Of a DNA stretch of 19,827 nucleotides, positions 7,296-14,669 are shown one piece after another. The notes under the pieces were generated by a model that was not told where the DNA came from, ran no database searches, and was given only the letters and a program-made list of their open reading frames with translations. The DNA lies in contig SKIM01000045.1 in the NCBI GenBank assembly GCA_007116445.1, forward strand, positions 1 through 19,827. The letters run 5' to 3'. Within the stretch, counting starts at the first letter, position 1. Each line of letters starts with the position of its first letter. The position numbers and the translations under genes are program-made. The DNA is from Natronohydrobacter sp. Lineage in GTDB: Bacteria; Pseudomonadota; Alphaproteobacteria; Rhodobacterales; Rhodobacteraceae.

Positions 7296-7575
7296 GAAAC
7301 TGACCGACCGCGCGGCTCTGGACCAGCTTCTGCAAGGCGGCTGGGCGATGGTCGAGGGCCGGGATGCCATTGCCAAGGAATTTGTCTTTGCCAATTTCAT
7401 CGAGGCCTTCGGCTGGATGAGCAAGGTGGCGCTCGTGGCCGAGAAGTTGAATCACCATCCCGAATGGTCGAATGTCTACAAGACGGTTGAGGTGGTGCTG
7501 ACCACACATGATGTGGGTGGGCTGTCGGATCTTGATGTGACACTTGCCAAACGTATGGATGCGCTGGCCGGCTGA
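7288..7575 (+). CDS. phhB: Pterin-4a-carbinolamine dehydratase
   Basis: A 95-aa protein of the pterin-4a-carbinolamine dehydratase family. The signature is KLNHHPEWSNVYKTVEV, with H56, H57 and P58, and D82 in the LSDLDVTLAKRMD tail; the family's length is about 95-110 aa. It dehydrates 4a-hydroxytetrahydropterin so that the cofactor of aromatic amino acid hydroxylases can be regenerated; stand-alone copies also occur in molybdopterin-related contexts. No phenylalanine hydroxylase gene lies in the window. The start is fixed by GGAGG (7278-7282) five bases before the ATG, and it overlaps the preceding acyltransferase gene by 8 bases. Confidence 0.93.
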   Translation: MAEKLTDRAALDQLLQGGWAMVEGRDAIAKEFVFANFIEAFGWMSKVALVAEKLNHHPEWSNVYKTVEVVLTTHDVGGLSDLDVTLAKRMDALAG

Positions 7576-7688
7576 GGCGTGAATAACCGCGGTCTGTTTG
7601 GGCGCGCAAATCACGGTCCATGCCGGCTTGCCATGCGTAACGCGCTTTTTCACTGGTCTGGCGGCGCGTTTCCTCCTATCGCAGCGCG

Positions 7689-8792
7689 ATGAGTGATTTG
7701 ACTTTTCCGATCTTCCTCGCCTGTCTGCCGGGACTGGAGCCTGTATTGGCCGAAGAAGCCCGCGACCTGAGCTTGCCTGACCCGGTCGCTGTTCCCGGTG
7801 GCGTAGAGACTTCGGGCCGCTGGCCTGACATCTGGCGCGCCAATCTTTGGCTGCGCGGCGCGAGCCGGGTGTTGGTGCGGATCGGCAGTTTTCGGGCGAT
7901 GCATCTGGCGCAGCTTGACAAGCGGGCGCGGAAATTTCCTTGGGGGGATGTGCTGCGCCCGGACCTGCCCCTGCGGGTCGAAGTGAGCTGCACGCGCTCG
8001 CGCATCTATCACCAAGGCGCCGCGGCCCAGCGGATCGAGCGCGCTATTGCCGAGACATTGGGGGCCCCAATCGATCCCAAGGCCGCGATGCGCTTGATGG
8101 TGCGCATCGATGATGATCTGGTGACATTCTCGCTCGATACGTCCGGCGAAGGACTGCACAAGCGCGGCCACAAGCTTGCGACGGGAAAGGCCCCGCTGCG
8201 CGAAACCATGGCGGCGCTTTTGCTGCGGCAGATGGGATATGATGGAAGCCAGCCGGTCGTTGACCCGATGTGCGGTTCGGGCACCTTCGTGATCGAGGCG
8301 GCCGAGATCGCCATGGGTCTTGCGCCGGGGCGCGATCGTGGCTTTGCCTTTGAACGCTTGGCGAGCTTTGATCCGAAGGTCTGGGACGAGATGCGCACGC
8401 CCAGCCCGCATGCTGCACCCCTGCAGTTCCTGGGCTTTGACCGCGATCAGGGCGCCGTCCGCAATGCCGAGGCCAACGCCGGTCGTGCGGGCGTTCAGGA
8501 CTGCACCCGTTTCGCCTGTCAGCCCATCAGCGCCCTGACGCGGCCCGACACAGCCCCCGGCCTCATCATGATCAACCCGCCTTACGGTGGGCGCATCGGC
8601 GCGGCCAACCTGCTGTTCGGTCTTTATGCAAGCCTTGGCACTGTGCTGAAGGCGCAATTTCGGGGCTGGCGCGTGGGGCTTGTCACGTCCGAACGCAAGC
8701 TTGCACAGGCTACCGGGCTGCCTCTGACCCCCGGCCCGCTGCTGCCGCATGGCGGGCTGAAAGTGCAGCTATTCCAGTCCCCGCCCCTCTAG
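7689..8792 (+). CDS. THUMP-domain class I SAM-dependent RNA methyltransferase (RlmL N-half-like, COG0116)
   Basis: A 367-aa protein with an N-terminal THUMP-type RNA-binding region (roughly 45-150) and a C-terminal Rossmann methyltransferase. The SAM motif DPMCGSGTF is at 192-200 and the catalytic NPPYGG at 296-301, as in N2-guanine/N6-adenine methyltransferases. It corresponds to the RlmL half of the E. coli RlmKL fusion, which makes m2G2445 in 23S rRNA; the RlmK half is absent, as in most alphaproteobacteria. No clear Shine-Dalgarno is seen before the ATG, but the N-terminus reads like the family start. It follows the pterin dehydratase by 113 bases, and its stop shares the palindrome CTAG with the convergent DUF2842 gene. 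Confidence 0.9.
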   Translation: MSDLTFPIFLACLPGLEPVLAEEARDLSLPDPVAVPGGVETSGRWPDIWRANLWLRGASRVLVRIGSFRAMHLAQLDKRARKFPWGDVLRPDLPLRVEVSCTRSRIYHQGAAAQRIERAIAETLGAPIDPKAAMRLMVRIDDDLVTFSLDTSGEGLHKRGHKLATGKAPLRETMAALLLRQMGYDGSQPVVDPMCGSGTFVIEAAEIAMGLAPGRDRGFAFERLASFDPKVWDEMRTPSPHAAPLQFLGFDRDQGAVRNAEANAGRAGVQDCTRFACQPISALTRPDTAPGLIMINPPYGGRIGAANLLFGLYASLGTVLKAQFRGWRVGLVTSERKLAQATGLPLTPGPLLPHGGLKVQLFQSPPL

Positions 8793-9016
8793 CCTTTTGG
8801 CGGAGCATCCGGGTCAGGTTGGCTGATCCCCTTGAAGATACGCTTCAGCGGAAAGGCCCAGAGGATGCCGAGCCCGACATAGATCAGAAATTCGATCAGA
8901 AAATGCGGCCGATCGAACAGGACAACGATATTGAGCGCCACAATGATATAGAGCGGCAGGGCCACGAGAAGCGCAAACAGCGCCCAGCGTCTACGAGCTT
9001 TCCATGAGAGTGCCAT
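8789..9016 (-). CDS. DUF2842 small membrane protein
   Basis: A 75-aa protein with a short basic N-terminus (KARRRW), two hydrophobic segments at about 11-34 and 39-58, and a polar, proline-rich tail. This matches DUF2842, a family of small inner-membrane proteins found in alphaproteobacteria; its function is not known. The ATG overlaps the last base of purA (TGATG), so it is probably translated with purA. Its stop codon lies inside a CTAG that also provides the stop of the convergent methyltransferase. Confidence 0.85.
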   Translation of the reverse strand: MALSWKARRRWALFALLVALPLYIIVALNIVVLFDRPHFLIEFLIYVGLGILWAFPLKRIFKGISQPDPDAPPKG

Positions 9017-10308
9017 CAGTCTGCAAACGGGTCCGTTACCAGGATTGTGTCATCGCGTTCAGGTGAGGTGGAAAGTAGCGCAACCGGACAATCAATCAAC
9101 TCCTCGACGCGGCGAACATATTTGATGGCATTTGCAGGCAGGTCGGCCCAGCTGCGCGCGCCCTCGGTGGACTCCTTCCAGCCCGGCATTTCCTCGTAGA
9201 TCGGGGTGCAGCGTGCTTGTTGATCAGCGGCTGTGGGCAGGTAGTCGAGCCGTTGGCCGTCAAGATCGTAGCCCACACAGATTTTCAGCACCTCGAACCC
9301 GTCAAGCACGTCGAGTTTGGTCAGGGCGATCCCTGTGACGCCCGAGGTGGCGCAGGTCTGGCGCAGAAGGCAGGCATCGAACCAGCCGCAGCGCCGCTTG
9401 CGCCCTGTGGTGGTGCCGAATTCATGCCCACGCTCGCCCAGCCGTTGGCCATCAGCGTCATGGAGTTCCGTGGGGAAAGGGCCTTCGCCGACGCGGGTGG
9501 TATAGGCCTTGACGATGCCGAGCACGAAATCAATCGCACCGGGTCCGACGCCGACACCGGTCGCGGCCTGTCCGGCGATGACATTGGACGATGTGACATA
9601 GGGATATGTCCCGAAATCCACATCGAGAAGTGCGCCCTGTGCGCCCTCGAAGAGGATGCGTTTGCCCGCCTTGCGCTTGTCATTGAGCACTTTCCAGACC
9701 GGTGCTGCATATTGCAGGATCTGCGGTGCAATGGCGCGCAGGCTGTCGAGAAGTGCATCGCGGTCGATGGGGGCCAGCCCCAGCCCGTTGCGTAGCGCGT
9801 TGTGGTGGACCAGTGCGCGGTCCACGCGGGTTTGCAGGGTCGCATCATCCGCGAGATCGGCCACGCGGATCACGCGGCGACCGACCTTGTCCTCATAGCA
9901 CGGACCGATCCCGCGCCCGGTCGTGCCGATTTTGGCGACCGCGTTCTGGTTTTCGCGCGCGCGGTCCAGTTCGCCATGGAAGGGCAGGATCAGGGGCGTG
10001 TTTTCTGCGATCATCAGCGTCTCTGGGGTGATTTCGACACCCTGAAAGCGGATCGTCTCGATTTCCTGAAGCAAATGCCAGGGATCGAGCACAACGCCAT
10101 TGCCGATGACCGACAGCTTGCCGCCCCGCACCACACCCGAGGGCAGCGCGTGCAGCTTGTAGACCTTGCCATCGATGACCAGCGTGTGACCGGCATTGTG
10201 GCCCCCCTGAAAGCGCGCGACGACATCGGCGCGCTCCGAGAGCCAGTCCACGATCTTGCCTTTCCCTTCGTCACCCCACTGAGCGCCGACAACGACCACA
10301 TTGGCCAT
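9016..10308 (-). CDS. purA: Adenylosuccinate synthetase
   Basis: A 430-aa adenylosuccinate synthetase, the normal bacterial length. The GTP P-loop is GDEGKGK at 12-18 with catalytic D13, and NAGHTL supplies H41; later family blocks include GTTGRGIGP, FEGAQGALLD and the guanine-site TKLDVLDG. It condenses IMP with aspartate using GTP, the first committed step from IMP to AMP. The frame remains open upstream of the true start; the ATG at 10308 preceded by AAGGGA seven bases away gives the conserved MANVVVVGAQWGDEGKGK opening. It is divergent from secG over 168 bases and probably co-transcribed with the DUF2842 gene downstream. Confidence 0.97.
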   Translation of the reverse strand: MANVVVVGAQWGDEGKGKIVDWLSERADVVARFQGGHNAGHTLVIDGKVYKLHALPSGVVRGGKLSVIGNGVVLDPWHLLQEIETIRFQGVEITPETLMIAENTPLILPFHGELDRARENQNAVAKIGTTGRGIGPCYEDKVGRRVIRVADLADDATLQTRVDRALVHHNALRNGLGLAPIDRDALLDSLRAIAPQILQYAAPVWKVLNDKRKAGKRILFEGAQGALLDVDFGTYPYVTSSNVIAGQAATGVGVGPGAIDFVLGIVKAYTTRVGEGPFPTELHDADGQRLGERGHEFGTTTGRKRRCGWFDACLLRQTCATSGVTGIALTKLDVLDGFEVLKICVGYDLDGQRLDYLPTAADQQARCTPIYEEMPGWKESTEGARSWADLPANAIKYVRRVEELIDCPVALLSTSPERDDTILVTDPFAD

Positions 10309-10418
10309 GCATGTATCCCTTCGCGAAATGCAATCCGACGGCACTTGTAGCGGCACAGCGCGCGGTGTGAAACCCGAAATCCTGCGCCGCGCCACCCGTA
10401 TCTTCACGGAAACAGGGG

Positions 10419-10447
10419 TTGCGACAGGGCGGGACAGGGCCTAAGTA
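10419..10447 (+). promoter_or_regulatory. Candidate secG promoter
   Basis: TTGCGA (10419-10424) and TAAGTA (10442-10447) are separated by 17 bases, a sigma-70-like geometry, with the -10 about 30 bases before the secG ATG. The -10 match is weak. It lies in the 168-base gap between the divergent purA and secG genes, where promoters for both must lie. Confidence 0.25.
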
Positions 10448-10476
10448 GGCGGAGAATTTACAGACGGGTTGTCCTG

Positions 10477-10839
10477 ATGCAGAATGTCGTGCTGATTGTC
10501 CATCTACTGCTGGCGCTGGTGCTGATTGGCGTTGTGCTGCTCCAGCGCTCCGAAGGGGGCGGGCTGGGCATTGGCGGCGGTGACGGCAATCCAAGCGCCG
10601 GGCGTCCGCCACTGACTGCGATGGCGAAACTCACCTGGGCGCTTGCCGCCGCATTTATCGCGACATCCCTGACGCTCACCATCATGGCGGCCCAGCAATC
10701 GGCGACGACATCTGTGCTCGACCGACTCGGGGTGTCCAGTCCACCGCCCGCGCCCGAATTGCCGGCGCTGCCGCTTGGCGACGGGCTTTTGCCGCCGCCT
10801 GCTGCGGATGACAGTTTGGCACCGCCCCCGGCGGATTGA
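10477..10839 (+). CDS. secG: Preprotein translocase subunit SecG
   Basis: A 120-aa SecG. Two membrane segments (about 3-22 and 53-72) flank the conserved cytosolic loop, which begins LLQRSEGGGLGIG as expected for the family. The C-terminal 45 residues are proline-rich and polar, a common extension in alphaproteobacteria. SecG joins SecY and SecE in the inner membrane and supports SecA-driven protein export. The ATG at 10477 begins with the first membrane helix, so the start is firm even though the ribosome binding site is weak. A hairpin follows the gene, then pyrG on the same strand. Confidence 0.94.
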   Translation: MQNVVLIVHLLLALVLIGVVLLQRSEGGGLGIGGGDGNPSAGRPPLTAMAKLTWALAAAFIATSLTLTIMAAQQSATTSVLDRLGVSSPPPAPELPALPLGDGLLPPPAADDSLAPPPAD

Positions 10840-10860
10840 GCAGGCTTCACAATAGCTAGC

Positions 10861-10881
10861 GGGCGCGGGTTTCGCGCGCCC
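10861..10881 (+). terminator. Hairpin after secG (candidate terminator or attenuator)
   Basis: GGGCGCG (10861-10867) and CGCGCCC (10875-10881) form a perfect 7-bp GC stem over a 7-base loop, 21 bases after the secG stop. The sequence after it is T-rich (TCTATCTT) rather than a clean T-run. It could end secG transcription ahead of pyrG or set read-through. Confidence 0.45.
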
Positions 10882-10921
10882 TCTATCTTGCGGTTTTCAA
10901 CAATCTCGACTAAGGCTTGAA

Positions 10922-10980
10922 CCCCGTGATGGTCGGTGCTGCTTCTGGCATGGCTGACCCGCATATGTTCAGTCACGGGG
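10922..10980 (+). repeat. Inverted repeat in the pyrG leader overlapping the ribosome binding site
   Basis: CCCCGTGA (10922-10929) is complementary to TCACGGGG (10973-10980), with 43 bases between. The right arm is the G-rich stretch 11-18 bases before the pyrG ATG, the only visible ribosome binding sequence. Pairing would mask it. Long spacing makes a chance match possible. Confidence 0.3.
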
Positions 10981-10991
10981 GTCCGGCGATC

Positions 10992-12635
10992 ATGGCACGG
11001 TATATTTTCATCACAGGTGGCGTGGTGTCATCGCTTGGCAAGGGGCTGGCTTCCGCGGCTCTTGGTGCTTTGTTGCAGGCGCGGGGCTTCACGGTGCGGC
11101 TGCGCAAGCTCGACCCCTATCTGAATGTCGATCCCGGCACGATGTCGCCGTTCGAGCATGGCGAAGTTTTCGTCACTGATGACGGGGCAGAAACCGATCT
11201 CGATCTGGGCCATTACGAGCGCTTCACCGGAGTTGCCGCGCGCAAGACTGATTCGGTGTCCTCGGGGCGGATCTATTCCAATGTGCTCGACAAGGAACGG
11301 CGCGGTGATTACCTGGGCAAAACCATTCAGGTGATCCCGCATGTCACCAATGAGATCAAGGATTTCCTGGCTATTGGCGAGGATGAGGTCGATTTCATGC
11401 TCTGCGAAATCGGCGGCACAGTGGGCGATATCGAAGGTTTGCCCTTCTTCGAGGCGATCCGCCAGTTCAGCCATGAGCGCCCGCGCGGGCAGTGCATCTT
11501 CATGCATCTGACGCTGCTTCCGTATCTGGCGGCCTCGGGCGAGTTGAAGACCAAGCCCACGCAGCATTCGGTCAAGGAATTGCAGAGCATCGGCATCGCG
11601 CCTGATGTGCTGGTCTGCCGCTCCGAGCAGCCGATCCCCGAAAAGGAACGCCAGAAAATCGCCCTGTTCTGCAATGTGCGCCCCGAGGCGGTTATCCCCG
11701 CCTATGATCTGGCCTCGATCTATGAAGCGCCGCTGGCCTATCACGCGGCAGGGCTGGATCAGGCGGTGCTCGATGCTTTCGACATCAACCCTGCACCGCG
11801 ACCCAATCTGACGCGCTGGGAAGACGTGAATGACCGGCTGAAGAACCCAGAAGGCACAGTGCGGATCGCCATCGTGGGCAAGTATGTGCAGCTCGAGGAC
11901 GCCTACAAGTCGATCAAGGAAGCGCTGGTGCATGGCGGGATTGCCAATCGCGTCAAGGTGCAGGTCGAATGGATCGATGCGGGCGTGTTTGACAGCGAAG
12001 ATCCCGGCCCGCATCTGGAGCGGTTTCACGCGATCCTTGTGCCCGGTGGTTTCGGCGAGCGTGGGACGGAAGGCAAGATCCGCGCCGCCACTTACGCGCG
12101 GACCAAGAAAATACCCTATTTCGGGATTTGTCTGGGCATGCAGATGGCGGTGATCGAAGCTGCGCGCAGTCTCGCCGGGATAGGCGATGCCGGGTCAGAG
12201 GAATTCGATCATGAGGCCGGCAAGAAGCGCTTCACGCCTGTTGTCTATCACCTGAAGGAATGGGTGCAGGGCAATCACAAGATCGAGCGCAAGCTGGGCG
12301 ATGACAAGGGCGGCACGATGCGGCTCGGGGCCTATTCGGCGACACTCAAGGAAGGCTCGCGCGTGGCCGCGATTTATGGCAGCACCCGGATCGAAGAACG
12401 CCATCGCCACCGCTATGAAGTGGACATGCGGTTTCGGGAGGCGCTTGAGGGCAAGGGGCTGAGCTTCTCGGGCATGTCGCCGGATGGCAAATTGCCCGAG
12501 ATTGTCGAGCATGAGGGGCATCCCTGGTTTATCGGTGTCCAGTTTCACCCGGAGCTGAAATCCAAGCCTTTCGATCCGCATCCGCTCTTTGCCGATTTTG
12601 TGCGCGCCGCGGTCGAGGTCTCGCGGCTCGTGTGA
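10992..12635 (+). CDS. pyrG: CTP synthase
   Basis: A 547-aa CTP synthase with two domains. The N-terminal amidoligase domain opens MARYIFITGGVVSSLGKG, a P-loop that binds ATP/UTP. The C-terminal class I glutamine amidotransferase domain has the nucleophile C380 in GICLGMQ and the catalytic pair H519 and E521 in VQFHPE. It makes CTP from UTP with glutamine ammonia and ATP. The frame is open 25 codons further upstream, with an in-frame ATG at 10929, but the family's conserved N-terminus sets the start at 10992. secG lies upstream on the same strand, separated by a hairpin. The length matches family norms exactly. Confidence 0.97.
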   Translation: MARYIFITGGVVSSLGKGLASAALGALLQARGFTVRLRKLDPYLNVDPGTMSPFEHGEVFVTDDGAETDLDLGHYERFTGVAARKTDSVSSGRIYSNVLDKERRGDYLGKTIQVIPHVTNEIKDFLAIGEDEVDFMLCEIGGTVGDIEGLPFFEAIRQFSHERPRGQCIFMHLTLLPYLAASGELKTKPTQHSVKELQSIGIAPDVLVCRSEQPIPEKERQKIALFCNVRPEAVIPAYDLASIYEAPLAYHAAGLDQAVLDAFDINPAPRPNLTRWEDVNDRLKNPEGTVRIAIVGKYVQLEDAYKSIKEALVHGGIANRVKVQVEWIDAGVFDSEDPGPHLERFHAILVPGGFGERGTEGKIRAATYARTKKIPYFGICLGMQMAVIEAARSLAGIGDAGSEEFDHEAGKKRFTPVVYHLKEWVQGNHKIERKLGDDKGGTMRLGAYSATLKEGSRVAAIYGSTRIEERHRHRYEVDMRFREALEGKGLSFSGMSPDGKLPEIVEHEGHPWFIGVQFHPELKSKPFDPHPLFADFVRAAVEVSRLV

Positions 12636-12661
12636 TCTGTCGCAGACAGTCGGGCCAATGT

Positions 12662-12679
12662 CGCGCCCGGATGGGCGCG
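12662..12679 (+). terminator. Hairpin after pyrG (candidate terminator or attenuator)
   Basis: CGCGCCC (12662-12668) and GGGCGCG (12673-12679) form a perfect 7-bp GC stem with a GGAT loop, 26 bases after the pyrG stop and 28 before the cupin gene's ATG. No T-run follows. It may protect the 3' end or limit read-through. Its arms are the same 7-mers as in the hairpin after secG, in reverse order. Confidence 0.4.
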
Positions 12680-12707
12680 GTTGCGATCCGCGTGGCAGGT
12701 AGCGAGG

Positions 12708-13388
12708 ATGGAGCAAACCTCTGTCGTCCCGCATTTGTCTGAACGTCCTGCCTGGGGATATCTTGCGCGCGATGTGCTCGAGATGTATCGCACGATCCCC
12801 GCAGGTGGCAGCGCGAAAATCCGGGCGCATCAGCGACTGGTGCGTGAAAAGATCACGGCGCTTCTGCGGGCTAATCCACCCTTGCGCGATCCGGTCGCAG
12901 GGCTGAAACCCGTCACAGCGCATCTGCAACGTGCGCTTGATCAGGGGCGCGACACTCCCATGAGCCGGGTGATCCGCAGCATCGACCGGCTGAAGGATGT
13001 TCTGACCTGGCAATATGGCTATGAAAAAGTCCCGCGCGGACTTGATCAGAAATATGCCTATGCGGAACTGGTAGGCCCTAGCGGACCTGTCCCCAGTGAT
13101 CAGATCATCCTTGGTCTTGTGCTGTTTGCGCCGGGCTGTATCTATCCGACCCATGCCCATGACGGGATTGCGGAAAGCTATATCTGTCTGTCCGGGGCGA
13201 TGTCGCAGAACGATCAGGGGGTCTATGTGCCGGGCTCGATGATCTTCAACCCGCCCGGTCAAATGCACCGCATCACCGTCGCGGATCAGGAACCGTCGCT
13301 GCTCGCTTATGCATGGACAGGACCGCCAGAGAAGCTGGCCTCGCAAAAGATGGTATTCAGCCGAAAGCCTCGGAAATCTGTTCTCTGA
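12708..13388 (+). CDS. dddL: Cupin protein, probable DMSP lyase of the DddL type
   Basis: A 226-aa protein with a helical N-terminal part and a C-terminal cupin. Cupin motif 1, G(X)5HXH(X)4E(X)6G, is exact, giving metal ligands H149, H151 and E156 with Y158 two residues later. Motif 2, G(X)5PXG(X)2H, gives H187; only the final asparagine of the motif is missing. The N-terminal domain, the segment KYAYAELVGP, the HxHxxxxE-x-Y arrangement and the length of about 226-232 aa fit DMSP lyase DddL, which cleaves dimethylsulfoniopropionate to DMS and acrylate using a bound transition metal. Identification is from remembered family features, not alignment. The ATG at 12708 has purine-rich AGCGAGG just before it; a TTG at 12681 is an alternative. 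A RidA-family gene follows. The usual partner genes acuI and acuR are not next to it. Confidence 0.72.
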   Translation: MEQTSVVPHLSERPAWGYLARDVLEMYRTIPAGGSAKIRAHQRLVREKITALLRANPPLRDPVAGLKPVTAHLQRALDQGRDTPMSRVIRSIDRLKDVLTWQYGYEKVPRGLDQKYAYAELVGPSGPVPSDQIILGLVLFAPGCIYPTHAHDGIAESYICLSGAMSQNDQGVYVPGSMIFNPPGQMHRITVADQEPSLLAYAWTGPPEKLASQKMVFSRKPRKSVL

Positions 13389-13451
13389 GGGGCTGGTATT
13401 GGCTGCGACTTCCCGCATAAGGTGGCGCGGCGTGAAAAAGGACAATGACCC

Positions 13452-13916
13452 ATGACAAATGCGATTGAAGCCCGTTTGACCGAGCTTGGCCTCAGCCTGC
13501 CTGACGCGCCAGCGCCAGCGGCGAATTATGTGCCTTATGTTCAAAGCGGGCCGCTGGTCTTCATCTCGGGCCAGATCAGCGCGGGCCCGGACGGGTTGAT
13601 CTGTGGCAAACTTGGTGGCGATCTTGAGTTGGAAGCCGGGGTTGCCGCAGCGCGCGCCTGCGGGCTGGCGCTGATTGCACAGTTGCGCGCCGCCTGCGGG
13701 GGTGACCTGACACGCGTGACGCGGGTCGTCAAGCTGACTGGTTTCGTCAATTGCGCCCCGGATTTCACCGATCAGCCGAAAGTCGTGAATGGATGCTCGG
13801 ATCTCATGGTGGCGGTTTTTGGCGAAGCGGGACGCCATGCGCGCGCGGCAGTCGGCGCACCGTCCTTGCCGCTGGGGGTCGCAGTCGAGATCGAAGGGGT
13901 TTTCGAGATCGCTTGA
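13452..13916 (+). CDS. RidA family (YjgF/YER057c/UK114) protein
   Basis: A 154-aa RidA-family protein of the longer, YjgF_like_1-type subgroup that begins with ANYVPYVQSG and GPLVFISGQI. R131 in HARAAVGAPSLP corresponds to the family's ligand-carboxylate arginine, and the VEIEG segment at 145-149 supplies the conserved glutamate. RidA proper hydrolyses enamine/imine intermediates formed by PLP enzymes; the role of this subgroup is less clear. AAGGA lies nine bases before the ATG. The gene follows the DddL-like gene by 63 bases on the same strand, so co-transcription is plausible. It ends 10 bases before the convergent TetR gene. Confidence 0.9.
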   Translation: MTNAIEARLTELGLSLPDAPAPAANYVPYVQSGPLVFISGQISAGPDGLICGKLGGDLELEAGVAAARACGLALIAQLRAACGGDLTRVTRVVKLTGFVNCAPDFTDQPKVVNGCSDLMVAVFGEAGRHARAAVGAPSLPLGVAVEIEGVFEIA

Positions 13917-13945
13917 GCCGCTGCGTCTAGCGAAGACTGCGGCTC
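13915..13945. terminator. Inverted repeat between convergent ridA-like and tetR-like genes
   Basis: GAGCCGC (13915-13921) and GCGGCTC (13939-13945) are perfect 7-bp arms with a 17-base loop that spans the two convergent stop regions. It could act as a bidirectional terminator, but neither side has a T-run. Confidence 0.25.
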
Positions 13946-14571
13946 TGTTGCTCTGCGACGCCGTAGCGGGCAAGAAACATGCTTACGGCACCATCGATGA
14001 CCCTGGTCATTTCCTCTTCGGTGAAGCGGTCCTGCACCCCGCACAGCATGCGGTCGCAAATTGTCGTCTGGCAAAGTTGGGTGAACTGGTCAGCAGCAAG
14101 GTCGAAATCTTCGATTGCCAGTTGTCCCCGTGCCTGGGCTGCCCGAAAATACGCTCCCAGCCGTGTCCGGCCCAGTTCCGGCCCGCTCTCGTAAAACGCG
14201 CGTCCTATCTCTGGAAAACGCGGGGACTCGCTGACGCAGATGCGATACATCGCCAGCGCGAAATCCGAGGTCAGATAGCCAACCATCACACGCGCCGCTT
14301 CGCGCAGTACGGTCTCCGGCGCGGTTTCGGTGTCATTCAGCAACACGACCTTATCGGCAAGGCGCAGGATTTCGCCGCGATAAACATCGGTGAACAGCTG
14401 CCGCTTATCGGGAAAATAGCTGTAGAGCGTCGCCTTCGAGACCCCCGCCACGCGCGCGATCTCGTCCATGCTGGCACGCTCATAGCCTTGATCCATGAAT
14501 ACGGCGCGGGCCCCGTCGATGACCTGCTCGTATTTTCGTCCCGGTCGCGTGGCGCGTGCAAGTTCTGACAT
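13927..14571 (-). CDS. TetR/AcrR family transcriptional regulator
   Basis: A 214-aa TetR-family repressor. The N-terminal helix-turn-helix reads MDEIARVAGVSKATLYSYF at about 35-53, followed by the usual PDKRQLF. The C-terminal ligand domain resembles the AefR-like C-terminal group, with SESPRFPEIGRAFYE near 114-128. It should act as a dimer that leaves DNA on binding a small ligand, which is unknown. It is divergent from an AEC-family permease across 98 bases, making that gene and itself the likeliest targets. Its DNA-binding region does not resemble AcuR, the regulator of acuI-dddL in Rhodobacter sphaeroides, so a role in controlling the DddL-like gene is unproven. Confidence 0.92.
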   Translation of the reverse strand: MSELARATRPGRKYEQVIDGARAVFMDQGYERASMDEIARVAGVSKATLYSYFPDKRQLFTDVYRGEILRLADKVVLLNDTETAPETVLREAARVMVGYLTSDFALAMYRICVSESPRFPEIGRAFYESGPELGRTRLGAYFRAAQARGQLAIEDFDLAADQFTQLCQTTICDRMLCGVQDRFTEEEMTRVIDGAVSMFLARYGVAEQQSRSLR

Positions 14572-14651
14572 GGCGACTTCCTTTCACCCGAAAGATAGTG
14601 CCTTGCGCCGCTCATGAAAAGCGCGCGTCACTGGCGAAGCGACGAATCACC

Positions 14652-14659
14652 TGTTAACA
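14652..14659. promoter_or_regulatory. Short palindrome upstream of the AEC permease
   Basis: TGTTAACA is an 8-bp perfect palindrome 10 bases before the permease start, inside the 98-base tetR-permease gap. It could be half of a TetR operator, but TetR sites are usually longer and I find no convincing extended symmetry. Confidence 0.15.
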
Positions 14660-14669
14660 CGTTCACAAG

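Noticed and set aside
10309..10407. 33-residue N-terminal extension of PurA
   Set aside because: The conserved PurA start and ribosome binding site lie at 10308; the upstream part is the divergent promoter region.
12195..13973. A 592-codon open frame on the minus strand across pyrG, the cupin gene and the ridA-like gene
   Set aside because: It lies antisense to three well-supported genes, its translation has no recognisable domain, and high-GC codon bias readily leaves the opposite frame open.
13927..14571. TetR regulator as AcuR, the known regulator of acuI-dddL
   Set aside because: Its helix-turn-helix (VSKATLYSYF) is the generic AcrR/AefR kind and does not match what I recall of AcuR; the gene is convergent with, not upstream of, the DddL-like gene.
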